DNA of 64,000 bases from JASLDZ01 sp038226305 (GTDB lineage: Bacteria > Pseudomonadota > Alphaproteobacteria > Caulobacterales > Caulobacteraceae). Numbering within the stretch: the first letter of the stretch is position 1; every line of letters starts with the position of its first letter. The stretch lies in NCBI GenBank assembly GCA_038226305.1, contig JBBRQN010000011.1, positions 1 to 64,000 on the forward strand. Direction: 5' to 3'. Below the pieces are notes generated by a model. It was not told where the DNA came from and searched no databases. It worked only from the letters and a program-made list of their open reading frames with translations. The position numbers and the translations under genes were made by a program. Positions 19,734 through 29,823 of this stretch are shown here, in pieces.

Positions 19734-19810
19734 GGTGAGACGGCTTCCCAGTTTCGACCCGGCGCGGGGCAAGGGGCAGGCCAGAGTGCGGCGGGGCGTC
19801 GCAGGCTTGG

Positions 19811-19836
19811 TTGATATCGATTAACCCTGCTAGCCG
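19811..19836 (+). promoter_or_regulatory. Possible housekeeping promoter of the RND operon
   Basis: TTGATAT (19811-19817) and GCTAGCCG (19829-19836), 11 bases apart, resemble the Caulobacter sigma-73 pattern (TTGACgc ... GCTAnAwC), with a weak match in the second element. It would leave a leader of about 100 bases before the adaptor gene. No dyad for a TetR-type operator was recognised, and no regulator gene is adjacent. Confidence 0.3.
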
Positions 19837-19941
19837 AGCGTTTGCGACGGGCCTGAAGCCAATCCGGGGTTGGAGCGTCGGCCACCGCCCGCTAACAAGC
19901 GGCGACCGCAGACTCTCCCCTTGCGGCCGCTCGGAGATCGA

Positions 19942-21168
19942 ATGGCTCGCTTGTCCGCCGGTCCGGCATCGACCGCAGCCTGCGTGATCGCGCTCTTCGC
20001 GACGATCTCGGTGGGCGTGTCGGCCTGCGGCGGAAAGAAGAAGCCGCCCCCTCCCCCGCCGCCGCTGGTCCTGACCGCGCACCCCCTGCAGCGTTCGATC
20101 GTCGACTGGGACGACTATTCCGGCCGGTTCGAAGCGAAGGATTCGGTGGAGGTACGGCCGCGCGTCTCCGGCTATCTCACCGCCGTGCGCTTCACCGACG
20201 GGCAGATGGTGCGCAAGGGCCAGCCCCTGTTCCAGATCGACCCGCGCCCCTATCAGGCCGTGCTCGACCAGGCCAAGGCGAACGCCGCGCGCGCCCAGGT
20301 GACGCTGGACAACGCCAACCTCGAGGCCGAGCGCTATGCCAAGCTCCTCGCCGCCCGCGCCGCCAGCCAGCAGGAACTCGCCGCCCGGCAGGCCGCCGCC
20401 GCCCAGGCCAAGGCCGACCTCTTTGCCGTTCAGGCCCAGGCGCGGGCCGCGGCGCTGAACGTGGGCTTCACCAGCATCGTGGCCCCCATGTCGGGCCGCA
20501 TCTCAGACCGTCGGGTGGCCCCCGGCAACCTCGTCACCGCCGACAGCACCGTGCTCACCACGCTGGTGACGGTGGACCCCATCCGCTTCACCTTCGAGGG
20601 GGCAGAGGGGCTGTATCTGAAGTACCAACGGCTGAATCAGGAGGGGTCCCGCGCCTCGTCCCGCATTCGCGCCAACCCGGTGGAGATCAAGCTCGGCGAC
20701 GAGACGGAGTACCGCTGGAAGGGCCGGATGGACTTCGTGGACAACGCTCTCGACACCGGCTCCGGCACCATCAGGGGCCGCGCCGTTGTACCGAACCCCA
20801 CCGGTCTCCTCACCCCCGGCATGTTCGGCCATCTGCGCCTCCTGGGGTCGCGCAGCTACGTCGGCCAGCTCCTGCCGGACAGTGCAGTGGCCACCGACCA
20901 GAACCGCGACATCGTGCTGCTGGTCGGGCCGAACGGTAAGGTGATGCAGCGCGTGGTGAAGACCGGGCCCGTCGTCGACGGCCTGCGGGTAATCCGCGAG
21001 GGGCTGAGCCCGCAGGACCTCGTGATCATCACCGGCACCCAGCGCGCCCGGCCCGGGCAGGTGGTGAAGACCAAGATGATGCAGGTCACCCCGCCGGATG
21101 GCGGCCCCGTGCCCGCGCCCTACACCCTGCCGCCCTCCAGTTCCGCCCAAACCTCGGGAGAGGGCTGA
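19942..21168 (+). CDS. RND efflux periplasmic adaptor (AcrA/MexA family)
   Basis: 408 residues, lipoprotein: a signal sequence ending in SVGVSAC with lipidation Cys, then Lys- and Pro-rich residues. The biotinyl-lipoyl-like half motif appears as EVRPRVSGYLTAVRFTDGQMVRKGQPLFQIDPRPY, followed by an alpha-helical hairpin rich in Ala/Gln (about 110-175), the second half motif VGFTSIVAPMSGRISDRRVAPGNLV, and the beta-barrel domain. The ATG at 19942 has GGAG eight bases upstream. It links the inner-membrane pump downstream to the outer-membrane channel encoded by the third gene. Confidence 0.93.
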   Translation: MARLSAGPASTAACVIALFATISVGVSACGGKKKPPPPPPPLVLTAHPLQRSIVDWDDYSGRFEAKDSVEVRPRVSGYLTAVRFTDGQMVRKGQPLFQIDPRPYQAVLDQAKANAARAQVTLDNANLEAERYAKLLAARAASQQELAARQAAAAQAKADLFAVQAQARAAALNVGFTSIVAPMSGRISDRRVAPGNLVTADSTVLTTLVTVDPIRFTFEGAEGLYLKYQRLNQEGSRASSRIRANPVEIKLGDETEYRWKGRMDFVDNALDTGSGTIRGRAVVPNPTGLLTPGMFGHLRLLGSRSYVGQLLPDSAVATDQNRDIVLLVGPNGKVMQRVVKTGPVVDGLRVIREGLSPQDLVIITGTQRARPGQVVKTKMMQVTPPDGGPVPAPYTLPPSSSAQTSGEG

Positions 21169-21194
21169 ATGGCGCGGCTCAGGGGTCAGCCCGG

Positions 21195-24100
21195 GTGAAG
21201 CTCGGCCATCTGTTCATCGACCGGCCGGTGCTGGCGGCGGTCATCTCGATCCTCGTGACCATCCTCGGGATCGTCGCCTACCCCACGCTGCCCATCGCGC
21301 AATATCCCGAGATCGTGCCGCCCACGGTGACGGTGAGCGCCACCTATCCCGGCGCCTCGGCGGAGACCCTGGCCGACACGGTGGCCAATCCGATCGAGCA
21401 GCAGATCAACGGCGTCGAGAACATGCTCTACATGTCCTCGAACTCGACCGGCGACGGGCGGGTGCAGATCACCGTCACCTTCAAGCTCGGCACCAACCTG
21501 GATACCGCCCAGGTGCTGGTTCAGAACCGCGTCGCCAACGCCCAGCCCCGCCTGCCGCAGCAGGTGCAGGCCACAGGCGTGGTGATCCGCAAGAGCTCGC
21601 CCGACTTCCTCCTCGGCATCCACTTCTACTCGCCCGACCACAGCCTGGACCGGCAGTATGTGGCGAACTTCGTGACCCTGACGGTGCGCGACCAGATCCT
21701 GCGCACCCCCGGCGTAGGCGACGTGATCACCCGCGGCCAGCGCGACTATTCCATGCGCATCTGGATCGACCCGGATAAGGCGGCTGCGCGCAACCTGACC
21801 GTCGAGGAGATCACCTCGGCGCTGCAAAGCCACAACGTGCAGATCGCCGCCGGCAACCTGAACGCCCCGCCCTTCGGCAAGGGCGGCCTCGGCTATCAGA
21901 TCAACATCCAGGCCGTGGGCCGCCTGACCACGCCCGCCGAGTTCGGCGACATCGTGATCAAGCACGACAATCAGGGGCGCATCACCCGTGTTTCAGACGT
22001 GGCGCGGGTGGAACTCGGCGCTCAGGACTACACCTCCGAAGCGCTGATCAACGGCACGGACGCGGTGCTGCTGGGCATTCTGGCGCTCCCCGGCTCCAAC
22101 GCCCTGGAGGGTGCCAAGAATATCAAGGCGACTATCGCCCGGATCATGCTCACCGCCCCGCCGGGCCTCGCCTACCGCATCGCCTACAACCCGACCGACT
22201 TCATCGGCGAGTCGATCAAGGAGGTGGAGCGCACCCTGTTCGAGGCTCTGATCCTCGTGGTGATCGTGGTGATCCTGTTCCTGCAGACGTGGCGGGCCTC
22301 GATCATTCCTGTGCTGGCGATCCCGATCTCGCTGATCGGCACCTTCGCGGTGATGAAGGTGGCAGGGTTCAGCCTGAACAACCTGTCGCTGTTCGGCTTG
22401 GTGCTCGCCATCGGCATCGTGGTCGACGACGCCATCGTGGTCGTCGAGAACGTGGAGCGGCACCTGCGTGAAGGCATGTCGCCCCGGGAGGCCGCCTACA
22501 AGACGATGGAAGAAGTGTCGGGGGCCCTGATTGCCATCGCGCTGGTTCTGATCGCGGTGTTCGTGCCCACCGCCTTGATCAGCGGCATCACCGGCCAGTT
22601 CTATCGCCAGTTCGCGCTGACAATCGCTGCGGCCACGCTGATCTCGCTGCTCGTGTCGCTGACGCTCTCTCCGGCGCTGGCCGCCATCGTGCTGCGGCCC
22701 CACCAAGAGAACCACCACCCCAAGCCGTGGGAGAAGCCGTTCATCGCCTTCGGCAACGGGTTCAACAAGGCGTTCGCCAAGCTTTCGGATGGTTACGCGG
22801 GGCTGGTGGGCACGCTCACCCATGTGGTGCCGCTGATGCTGATCATCTACGCGGTGCTCCTGGGCCTCACCGTCTGGCGGCTGCAGGCGACGCCTACCGG
22901 CTTCATCCCGAGCCAGGATCAGGGCAACCTGATCGCGGCCATCACCCTGCCGCGGGGTGCCTCGCTGGAGCGCACCCGCAAGGTGACGGAGGAGGTTTCG
23001 CGCCGCCTCGTCACCGTGCCAGGCGTCTATGGCGTGGCCTCGAACATCGGGGTGGATGCCACCACCAACACCCAGGCCTCGAACTCTGCTCAGCAGTTCA
23101 TCGTGCTGAACTCATGGTCGGACCGCGAGAAGCACAAGCAGAAGCTCGCCGGCATCATCGGTGAGATGACCAAGCGCGTCTCCGGCATCGTGGATGCGCA
23201 GGTGCGGATCATCCCGCCGCCCCCGGTACGCGGCATCGGCACAGCCGGCGGCTTCAAGGGCATCATCGAGGACCGGAACAAGGTCGGCTATCCCCAGCTG
23301 GAGAAGGTGGCGCAGGGGTTCGCGGCCAAGGCTGGCGAGACCGCGGGCATCGGCCGGGCCTTCATCAGCTTCTCCACCGCCAGCCCCCGCCTGTTCGCAG
23401 ACATCGACCGGGCCAAGGCCGAGATGCTGGGAGTGAGCGACAATCAGGTCTTCAACGCCCTGCAGACCTACCTCGGCTCGACCTACATCAACGACTTCAC
23501 CTACCTGGGCTACAGCTACCAGGTGCGCGCGCAGGCCGACTGGCCGTTCCGCCGCGACGAAGCCAACGTCTTGCAGCTGAAGACGCGCTCGCAGACGGGC
23601 GCGATGGTGCCCCTGGGGTCGGTGATCAGCCTCAAGCACGTCAACGGCCCCTACCGCGTGCTGCGCTACAACCTGTTCCCCGCCGCCGAAATCCAGGGCG
23701 ACACCGCCGACGGCTACTCCTCCGGCCAGTCGCTCGAAGCCATGCAGCAGGTCGCCAAGTCCCTGCCCGACGGCTACGGCTTTGAGTGGACAGAGATCGC
23801 CTTCCAGGAGACCACGGCGGGCAACACCGGCGTGATCGCGTTTGGAATGGCCGTCGTGTTCGCCTTCCTGGTGCTGGCGGCGCTGTACGAGAGCGTGACG
23901 CTGCCGCTGGCCGTGGTGCTGATCGTGCCCATGTGCCTGCTCGCCGCGCTTCTGGGCGTGTCCCTGCGGGGGCTGGACAACAACATCCTCACACAGGTGG
24001 GGCTGATCGTGCTGATCGGGCTGGCGGCCAAAAACGCCATCCTGATCGTGGAGTTCGCCAAGCAGGGCGAGGACGAGCACGGGCTCGATCCCTTCGAGGC

Positions 24101-24422
24101 CGCCAAGGAGGCCGCCCGCACCCGCCTGCGCCCTATCCTAATGACCAGCTTCGCCTTCATCTTCGGCGTGATGCCCCTGGCCTTCGCCAGCGGGGCGGGC
24201 GCCGAGATGCGCCAGGCGCTGGGCACGGCCGTGTTCTTCGGCATGATCGGCGTGACCGTGTTCGGCCTGATCTTCACGCCGGTGTTCTACGTCGCCATGC
24301 GCCGCCTGGGCGACAAGCTGCCCAAGCCGAAGCCGACCCCGAAGGCGGACGCCGGGGGATCGCCGGGTCCGAGCGACGGCTCTCAGCCCGACAAAACTGC
24401 TCGCGCGGGCGCAGGCGCATGA
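21195..24422 (+). CDS. RND multidrug efflux transporter, AcrB/MexB (HAE1) family
   Basis: 1075 residues, standard length. Starts with MKLGHLFIDRPVLAAVISI, the first transmembrane helix, and shows the ISATYPGAS-type segment, two large periplasmic loops and twelve predicted helices. The proton-relay region of TM4 is present (FGLVLAIGIVVDDAIVVVENVERH, with the Asp-Asp pair), as is the related TM10 segment (GLIVLIGLAAKNAILIVEFAKQ). It exports hydrophobic or amphiphilic compounds by proton antiport. The start is a GTG 26 bases after the adaptor stop, and a nine-codon mini-frame from ATG 21169 ends exactly on that GTG. It overlaps the next gene by four bases (ATGA). Confidence 0.95.
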   Translation: MKLGHLFIDRPVLAAVISILVTILGIVAYPTLPIAQYPEIVPPTVTVSATYPGASAETLADTVANPIEQQINGVENMLYMSSNSTGDGRVQITVTFKLGTNLDTAQVLVQNRVANAQPRLPQQVQATGVVIRKSSPDFLLGIHFYSPDHSLDRQYVANFVTLTVRDQILRTPGVGDVITRGQRDYSMRIWIDPDKAAARNLTVEEITSALQSHNVQIAAGNLNAPPFGKGGLGYQINIQAVGRLTTPAEFGDIVIKHDNQGRITRVSDVARVELGAQDYTSEALINGTDAVLLGILALPGSNALEGAKNIKATIARIMLTAPPGLAYRIAYNPTDFIGESIKEVERTLFEALILVVIVVILFLQTWRASIIPVLAIPISLIGTFAVMKVAGFSLNNLSLFGLVLAIGIVVDDAIVVVENVERHLREGMSPREAAYKTMEEVSGALIAIALVLIAVFVPTALISGITGQFYRQFALTIAAATLISLLVSLTLSPALAAIVLRPHQENHHPKPWEKPFIAFGNGFNKAFAKLSDGYAGLVGTLTHVVPLMLIIYAVLLGLTVWRLQATPTGFIPSQDQGNLIAAITLPRGASLERTRKVTEEVSRRLVTVPGVYGVASNIGVDATTNTQASNSAQQFIVLNSWSDREKHKQKLAGIIGEMTKRVSGIVDAQVRIIPPPPVRGIGTAGGFKGIIEDRNKVGYPQLEKVAQGFAAKAGETAGIGRAFISFSTASPRLFADIDRAKAEMLGVSDNQVFNALQTYLGSTYINDFTYLGYSYQVRAQADWPFRRDEANVLQLKTRSQTGAMVPLGSVISLKHVNGPYRVLRYNLFPAAEIQGDTADGYSSGQSLEAMQQVAKSLPDGYGFEWTEIAFQETTAGNTGVIAFGMAVVFAFLVLAALYESVTLPLAVVLIVPMCLLAALLGVSLRGLDNNILTQVGLIVLIGLAAKNAILIVEFAKQGEDEHGLDPFEAAKEAARTRLRPILMTSFAFIFGVMPLAFASGAGAEMRQALGTAVFFGMIGVTVFGLIFTPVFYVAMRRLGDKLPKPKPTPKADAGGSPGPSDGSQPDKTARAGAGA

Positions 24423-25894
24423 CCCGCCTCGCGCCTGTCTGTGCGGCGGTGGCACTGGCTCTCGGCGTCGCCGCCTGCGCCGCGGGCCCCACCTATCGCA
24501 GCCCCGACACCCCCGCTCGCCTCGCCCCTGCCGCCTTTGCGGAGACCTCCGCCGCCACCGCCTTAACCCCCGCGCCGCCCCGGTGGTGGAAGCTCTACGA
24601 CGCCCCCGGCCTCGATGCCCTGGTGGAGAAGGCGCTGGCGGCCAACACCGACCTGCGGCAGGCCGATGCCAACTTGCGCCTGGCCCGCGGCGCCCTGTCT
24701 GAAATCGCGGGCGAGCGCCTACCCTCCACCCAGCTCTTTGGCGGGGCCAGCTTCGGGCGTCGCAGCGGCACGAGCGGCGCTTCGGGCGCAACATCGACCA
24801 GCGGATCGACGACGACACCGTCGATCCGCTCCACCTACACCGACGGGTTCACCGTCGCTTACGACCTCGACCTGTTCGGCCGCCTGCGCCGGGGGATCGA
24901 GGCGGCCCGGGCCGACGTGGGCGCACGGGAGGCTGCGCTCGACCTTGCCCGCACGCAGGTCGCCGCCGAAACCACCCGCGCATATGTGCAGGCCTGCGCC
25001 TTCGGCCTGCAGGCCGACGTGGCACGCCAGTCCCTGCAACTGGTCACCGAAACCTACGCCATCACCGTTCGCCAGCGAGACCTGGGGGCCGGCACCGACT
25101 TCGACGTAGCCCGCGCCCGCACCCTGGTGGAGCAGACCCGCGCGCCCGTGCCCCAGTTCGAGGCCTCCCGTCGCTCGGCGCTCTACGCCCTGGCCGTGCT
25201 CACCGGCGAGCCGCCCGAGCGCGTGCCGGAGGCCGCCGCCGCCTGCCGCACCCCGCCCAAGCTCGTTCAGCCCCTCCCCGTCGGCGACGGCCGCAGCCTC
25301 ATGGCCCGTCGGCCTGACGTGCGCCAGGCCGAGCGCACCCTGGCCGCCAGCGTCGCGCGCATCGGCGTGCGCACCGCCGACCTCTACCCCACCATCACCC
25401 TGGGCGGAAACGTGGCCGGCTTCGGCACGGGGCTCTCGACGCTGACGTCGGAACGGGGCCTGACCTTCGGCGTCGGCCCGATGCTGTCGTGGAGCTTTCC
25501 CAATGTGGTCGTCGCCCGCGCCCGCATCAGACAAGCCGAGGTCACCGCTCAAGCCTCACTCGCCGCTTTCGACGGAACGGTGCTGACGGCGCTGCGAGAG
25601 ACCGAGACCGCCCTTGCCACCTATGGCGGTGAGCTCGACCGCAACGTCGCCCTGACCGAAGCCCGCAATCAGGCGCAGGAGGCTCTGCGCATCGCCAACC
25701 TACGCTTCCAGATCGGCTCGGCGAGCTTCCTCGACACGCTCGATTCCCAGCGCACTTTCGTGGACACCCAGGCCGCCGTCGCCTCATCCCTGGCGGCGCT
25801 GGCCAGCGACCAGATCAACGTCTTCAAGGCTCTGGGCGGCGGCTGGGAGCAGGCACCGCCGGTAGCGCAGCCGAAACTGCCGACGGCGCGCTGA
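24419..25894 (+). CDS. Outer-membrane efflux lipoprotein, NodT/OprM (TolC) family
   Basis: 491 residues. A lipoprotein signal (ALALGVAACAAGPTYRSP, Cys acylation site) and the early WWKLYDAPGLDALVEKALAANTDLRQADANLRLARG typify the family. Two repeated helical-barrel segments follow, with YDLDLFGRLRRGIEAARAD and SLMARRPDVRQAERTLAA, the latter the diagnostic RRPD(V/I) motif. It completes the tripartite pump. The start ATG overlaps the pump's TGA. It converges with the M28 peptidase gene, with only three bases between. Confidence 0.93.
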   Translation: MTRLAPVCAAVALALGVAACAAGPTYRSPDTPARLAPAAFAETSAATALTPAPPRWWKLYDAPGLDALVEKALAANTDLRQADANLRLARGALSEIAGERLPSTQLFGGASFGRRSGTSGASGATSTSGSTTTPSIRSTYTDGFTVAYDLDLFGRLRRGIEAARADVGAREAALDLARTQVAAETTRAYVQACAFGLQADVARQSLQLVTETYAITVRQRDLGAGTDFDVARARTLVEQTRAPVPQFEASRRSALYALAVLTGEPPERVPEAAAACRTPPKLVQPLPVGDGRSLMARRPDVRQAERTLAASVARIGVRTADLYPTITLGGNVAGFGTGLSTLTSERGLTFGVGPMLSWSFPNVVVARARIRQAEVTAQASLAAFDGTVLTALRETETALATYGGELDRNVALTEARNQAQEALRIANLRFQIGSASFLDTLDSQRTFVDTQAAVASSLAALASDQINVFKALGGGWEQAPPVAQPKLPTAR

Positions 25895-25897
25895 CGA

Positions 25898-27280
25898 CTA
25901 TCGCGGCGACGTCACCGCCGGCGGCGGGCTGATGAACGAGCCCGGCGCGCCCGGATAGGCGATGGGACTGGCCCAGCCGTCGGCCGACACGGACTGCACG
26001 CCGAAGAACCAGTCGTCGATCACCACGTCCTTCACCGTCGCCGTCAGCCCCGCAGACACCGCCTGGCTGTGCTCCCAGCGGGGGCTCAGGGTGTCGCGCC
26101 ACCACACGCGATAGCTCGCGGCGCCGGGCGCGGCGGTCCAGGTCAGCGTGGTGTCGTCCTTCAAGGCGCCGTCGGCCTTGATCCCCTCCGGCGGCGGGGG
26201 CGCGCTGGCGAGGGCGGCGAGCGCGGTTACGTTCAGCCGGGTCACCTTGGCAAGGTAGGCGAAGTCCACGCCCTCGATCACGTCGCCGTAGCCGGGGCGC
26301 AGATCCTGGTGCTGGCGGTCCCAGTTCTCGGTCACCTCGGTGATTCGTACCGCGGGGTAGCCCGCCTCAAGCATCGGCGTCTGGTCGCCGCCGCGGCCGA
26401 AGCGGTCGGTGCGATAGATCATCTGGGCGCGGAAGTTCGGGTTGGCGACGGGCGCGAGCCCCTCGATGAAGCGTGCGAGGTTGCGCGAGGGGCTGTCCAC
26501 CTCGCCCCCGGTCACCCGGCGACGCGCGGCGTCGGCGGGCGTCTCCACGGCCTTGGTGCCCTCCGAGAACACCCGCACCCGGTCGGTGACATGCGCGCCG
26601 TTCAGCCCGGTGGAGTTGCCGATGATGTCGTTGTTAAGCACGGCCTCAACCCGCCAGCCCTGGGCGCGGGCGTGGTTGGCGAGCACCTTGCCGCCGTAAA
26701 GCCCCTGCTCCTCGCCTGAGAGCACGGCGTAGACGATCGTGGCCGCAAACCTGTGTTTCGACAGGACGCGCGCTGCCTCCAGCACCGCGGCCACGCCCGA
26801 GCCGTCGTCATTGGCACCCGGCGCGTCGGAGGTGGCGTTCATCGCATCGGTGACACGGCTGTCGATGTGTCCGGAGATCACGATCACCCGCTCGGGGTCG
26901 GTGGTTCCGCGCTGGATCGCCAGCACATCCTGCACCACGCCGCCTTCCTTGGGCGTTCGGGTGCCGGTGAAGCGCTCCTGCGGCGTCTCGAGGGTGAGGC
27001 AACCGTTGCAGGCTGCCGAGATCGTGGCGAATCGCTCCCCTGCCCAGTGGCGCGCCGCGCCGATGCCCCGCGTGGGCGAGGTGGTGTCGGAGAAGGTGTG
27101 GCGTGTCCCGAAGCCCACGAGGTGAGTGATCGTCGCCTTCAGTTCGACCGGGCTCACGGCAGCCGACACCTCGCGCAGCAGCGGATGCGGCGAAGGCCGT
27201 GCAGGCGCGCGGGCATGGGCGGGCGCGGCGGCGAGCCCCACGATCAGGGGCAGGATAAACAGGGTTCGGATGGCATGCAT
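25898..27280 (-). CDS. M28 family zinc aminopeptidase, exported
   Basis: 460 residues from ATG 27280 (GAGGG seven bases upstream; a TTG two codons earlier also opens the frame). A Sec signal peptide is followed by the M28 domain, with metal ligands in ISGHIDSR (His, Asp), GANDDGSGVAA (bridging Asp), GEEQGLYGG (catalytic and binding Glu), NNDIIG (Asp) and TENWDRQHQ (His). After about residue 360 there is a fibronectin type III-like beta domain (TLTWTAAPGAASYRVWWRDT). It probably trims peptides in the periplasm or outside the cell. Confidence 0.9.
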   Translation of the reverse strand: MHAIRTLFILPLIVGLAAAPAHARAPARPSPHPLLREVSAAVSPVELKATITHLVGFGTRHTFSDTTSPTRGIGAARHWAGERFATISAACNGCLTLETPQERFTGTRTPKEGGVVQDVLAIQRGTTDPERVIVISGHIDSRVTDAMNATSDAPGANDDGSGVAAVLEAARVLSKHRFAATIVYAVLSGEEQGLYGGKVLANHARAQGWRVEAVLNNDIIGNSTGLNGAHVTDRVRVFSEGTKAVETPADAARRRVTGGEVDSPSRNLARFIEGLAPVANPNFRAQMIYRTDRFGRGGDQTPMLEAGYPAVRITEVTENWDRQHQDLRPGYGDVIEGVDFAYLAKVTRLNVTALAALASAPPPPEGIKADGALKDDTTLTWTAAPGAASYRVWWRDTLSPRWEHSQAVSAGLTATVKDVVIDDWFFGVQSVSADGWASPIAYPGAPGSFISPPPAVTSPR

Positions 27281-27420
27281 GCGCAACCCTCGCCCACCGC
27301 GCCCCTTGGCCGCAAGGTGCGGGTGCGAGTTGCGTTGACTTAAGCCGCTCCCCGCCGATGATCCGGGCTAAGGGCAAGGCCGGGGCCGCTCTCACAGGCC
27401 CGGTCGTCTTTTCAGGGAAC

Positions 27421-28233
27421 ATGGTCATGGACGACGCCGGTGGGCATGGCGGCTTCGGCGCCGACGCCTCAAGACTCGACGCCCCCAGGATCGACGCCCT
27501 GGCGATTCGCGGGCTGACCAAGAGCTTCGGCCGCCCCGCCGTCGACAAGCTCGACCTGACCGTGCGCGCGGGCGAGCTCTACGCGCTCCTCGGCCCCAAC
27601 GGCGCGGGCAAGACCACCACCCTGCGCATGGTCGCCGGGCTTATGAAGCCGGACTCCGGCTCCATAAGCGTGTTCGGGGTCGATGCCCTGAAGGATGCGC
27701 CCAAGGCCAAGCAGATGATCGCCTGGGTGCCCGACGAGCCCATGCTCTACGACAAGCTGAACCCGGTGGAGTATCTGGAGTTCGTCTCCGGGCTGTGGCG
27801 GGTCGATCCCAAGGTGGCGAGGAAGCGGGCGCAGGAACTCCTCGAGTGGCTCGACCTTTGGCAGCACCGGGGCGAGCGGTGCGAGGGCTTCTCACGCGGG
27901 ATGAAGCAGAAGGCGGCCCTGGCCGGCGCCCTGATCCACGACCCCAAGCTCCTGATCCTGGACGAACCGCTGACGGGGCTCGACGCGGCGGTGGCGCGGC
28001 AGGTGAAGGATCTCCTGCAGGCCCGCGCCAAGGCTGGGGCCACGATCATCCTCACGACCCACATCCTCGAGGTGGCCGAGCGCCTCTCAGACCGGATCGG
28101 CATCATCCAGCACGGCAAGCTCCTCACCGAGGGCACGTTGGACGAACTGCGCGCCCGAGCGGGAGGCGCGAACTCGACGCTGGAAGACCTGTTCCTCGAA
28201 CTCGTTGGCCAGAAGGCGGAGCCGGTGCTTTGA
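27421..28233 (+). CDS. ABC transporter ATP-binding protein
   Basis: 270 residues from ATG 27421, preceded by AGGGA; the frame is open to an ATG at 27358. Walker A GPNGAGKTT, Walker B LLILDEPLTGLDA and the switch His (TTHILE) are present. The signature is FSRGMKQK rather than LSGGQ, common in single-domain ABC-2 type exporters such as those of the EcsA/NatA groups. It energises the membrane protein encoded next, with which it overlaps. Confidence 0.88.
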   Translation: MVMDDAGGHGGFGADASRLDAPRIDALAIRGLTKSFGRPAVDKLDLTVRAGELYALLGPNGAGKTTTLRMVAGLMKPDSGSISVFGVDALKDAPKAKQMIAWVPDEPMLYDKLNPVEYLEFVSGLWRVDPKVARKRAQELLEWLDLWQHRGERCEGFSRGMKQKAALAGALIHDPKLLILDEPLTGLDAAVARQVKDLLQARAKAGATIILTTHILEVAERLSDRIGIIQHGKLLTEGTLDELRARAGGANSTLEDLFLELVGQKAEPVL

Positions 28234-29813
28234 GGCTGTTTCCGGCCGGATCGGTCCCCTGGCTTCTGTCGCATGAGCTGACCTTCGCCTGGCGCAGCTT
28301 CGGCAAGACCAAGCTGGACAAGGACGGCAAGCCCAAGCGCAACCGGACGCAGGGTCTGGTTCTGGCGCTGGTGCTCCTGGGCGTCGGCGGGGCGCTGGTG
28401 CTGATGCTGCTACCGCAGATGCATGTCCTGAGCCGGGTCGCGGTGCGGCCCACGGGCTGGATCGTGCTCGGCGTGTCGGCCGGCATGGCGTTCATGTTCT
28501 CGCTGATGATGGCGCAGGCGCTGAACGGAGCCACCGTGGCGCTGTACGAGCGCAACGACCTCGACCTCCTGCTCTCCTCCCCCCTGCCGCCACGGCGCAT
28601 CCTCACCGTGCGGGCGCTGGGCGTGGCGGTGATGGCGGGGCTGACCTACGCGATCCTGGCCAGCCTGTTCGTGATCCCGCTGACGATCATGGGCCAGCCG
28701 CAGTGGCTGGCGGTCTATGCAGTGATCGCCGCGCTGGCGCTCATGGCCTCCTCGGCAGGGCTGGCGCTGGCTATGGGTCTGTTCGCCCTGATCGGCCCCA
28801 AGCGCACCCGAACGGTGGCGCAGGTGCTGGCGGCCGTGATCGGCGCGTCGCTCTTCCTCGCCGGACAGGCGCGCAACATCCTGCCCAAGGAGACCCTGCG
28901 TCGCATCACCGACGACGTGCAGCGCATCGATCCCAGCCAGGTCGATCTCACCGCCCCCTACACCTGGCCTGCCCGCGCCGTGCTGGGCGAGCCCCTGCCG
29001 CTGGCGGTGGTGTGTGCGGTGGCGCTCCTGATCTTCTTCACCGTCACCACGCTCCTCGGCCGTCGCTTCGGCGAGGATGCGGCGGCGGCTGCGGGATCGA
29101 GCGTCAGCGGGCGGGAGCGCGCCAAGGCGGCCAAGCGCTCGAACAAGATCAAGGCCAGCTTCGGCGGCTCGCCCTTCCAGGTACTGTTTCGAAAGGAGCT
29201 GCGGCTCCTGATCCGCGACCCGTGGCTGATCAGTCAGGTGCTGCTGCAGATCGTCTACATCCTGCCCATCGGCCTCGGCTTGTGGAGGACCGGGCGCACC
29301 TCCGGCGAGATCGCCATGGCCGCCAGCGCTTCGGCCATCTGCTTCATCGGCGGGCAGCTCGCAGGCAACCTCACCTGGATCACGGCATCTGCGGAAGATG
29401 CGCCCGAACTGATCGCCAGCGCCCCCACCCGCATGTCTTCGGTGGTGTGGGCCAAGGTCTTGGCCGCCCTCCTCCCCGCGCTGGCCATCGTCATGCCCGC
29501 AGTGGGAGCGATGGCGCTGATTTCGCCACGGGTGGCGGTGATCGCGGCCTGCGGGGCGGCGCTGTCCATGTGCGCGTCGGCGCTTCTCAACCTCTGGTAC
29601 GCCAAGCCTTCCAGCCGGCGGGACTTCCGGCGCAGGCGCTCCGGGTCGATGCTGATCGGCATCGTGGAGATGCTGATGCTGTTCGGCTGCGCGGGCACGA
29701 CCTGGCTGGCGCTGACCGGGCTGTATGTCTATGCGGCCGGGGCGGTGATCGTGATCGTGGGCGTTCTCACCGTCATGCGACGGCCCCTGCGCCTCTCGCC
29801 GTTCGCGACCTGA
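28230..29813 (+). CDS. ABC transporter permease, large multi-helix type
   Basis: About 527 residues with some 10-12 hydrophobic helices and two similar halves, each starting with an amphipathic stretch (HELTFAWRSFGKTKL; RKELRLLIRDPWLISQ). The first in-frame start that fits is TTG at 28230, which overlaps the ATPase stop as TTGA and has GGAG nearby. The predicted coupling segments (LYERNDLDLLLSSPLPPRRIL; ASAEDAPELIASAPTRM) resemble the DLLxxxP(V/L) motif of heme- and lipid-related ABC-2 exporters. The substrate is unknown. Convergent with the RAM-domain gene. Confidence 0.78.
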   Translation: MRLFPAGSVPWLLSHELTFAWRSFGKTKLDKDGKPKRNRTQGLVLALVLLGVGGALVLMLLPQMHVLSRVAVRPTGWIVLGVSAGMAFMFSLMMAQALNGATVALYERNDLDLLLSSPLPPRRILTVRALGVAVMAGLTYAILASLFVIPLTIMGQPQWLAVYAVIAALALMASSAGLALAMGLFALIGPKRTRTVAQVLAAVIGASLFLAGQARNILPKETLRRITDDVQRIDPSQVDLTAPYTWPARAVLGEPLPLAVVCAVALLIFFTVTTLLGRRFGEDAAAAAGSSVSGRERAKAAKRSNKIKASFGGSPFQVLFRKELRLLIRDPWLISQVLLQIVYILPIGLGLWRTGRTSGEIAMAASASAICFIGGQLAGNLTWITASAEDAPELIASAPTRMSSVVWAKVLAALLPALAIVMPAVGAMALISPRVAVIAACGAALSMCASALLNLWYAKPSSRRDFRRRRSGSMLIGIVEMLMLFGCAGTTWLALTGLYVYAAGAVIVIVGVLTVMRRPLRLSPFAT

Positions 29814-29823
29814 GGGGCGGCGC

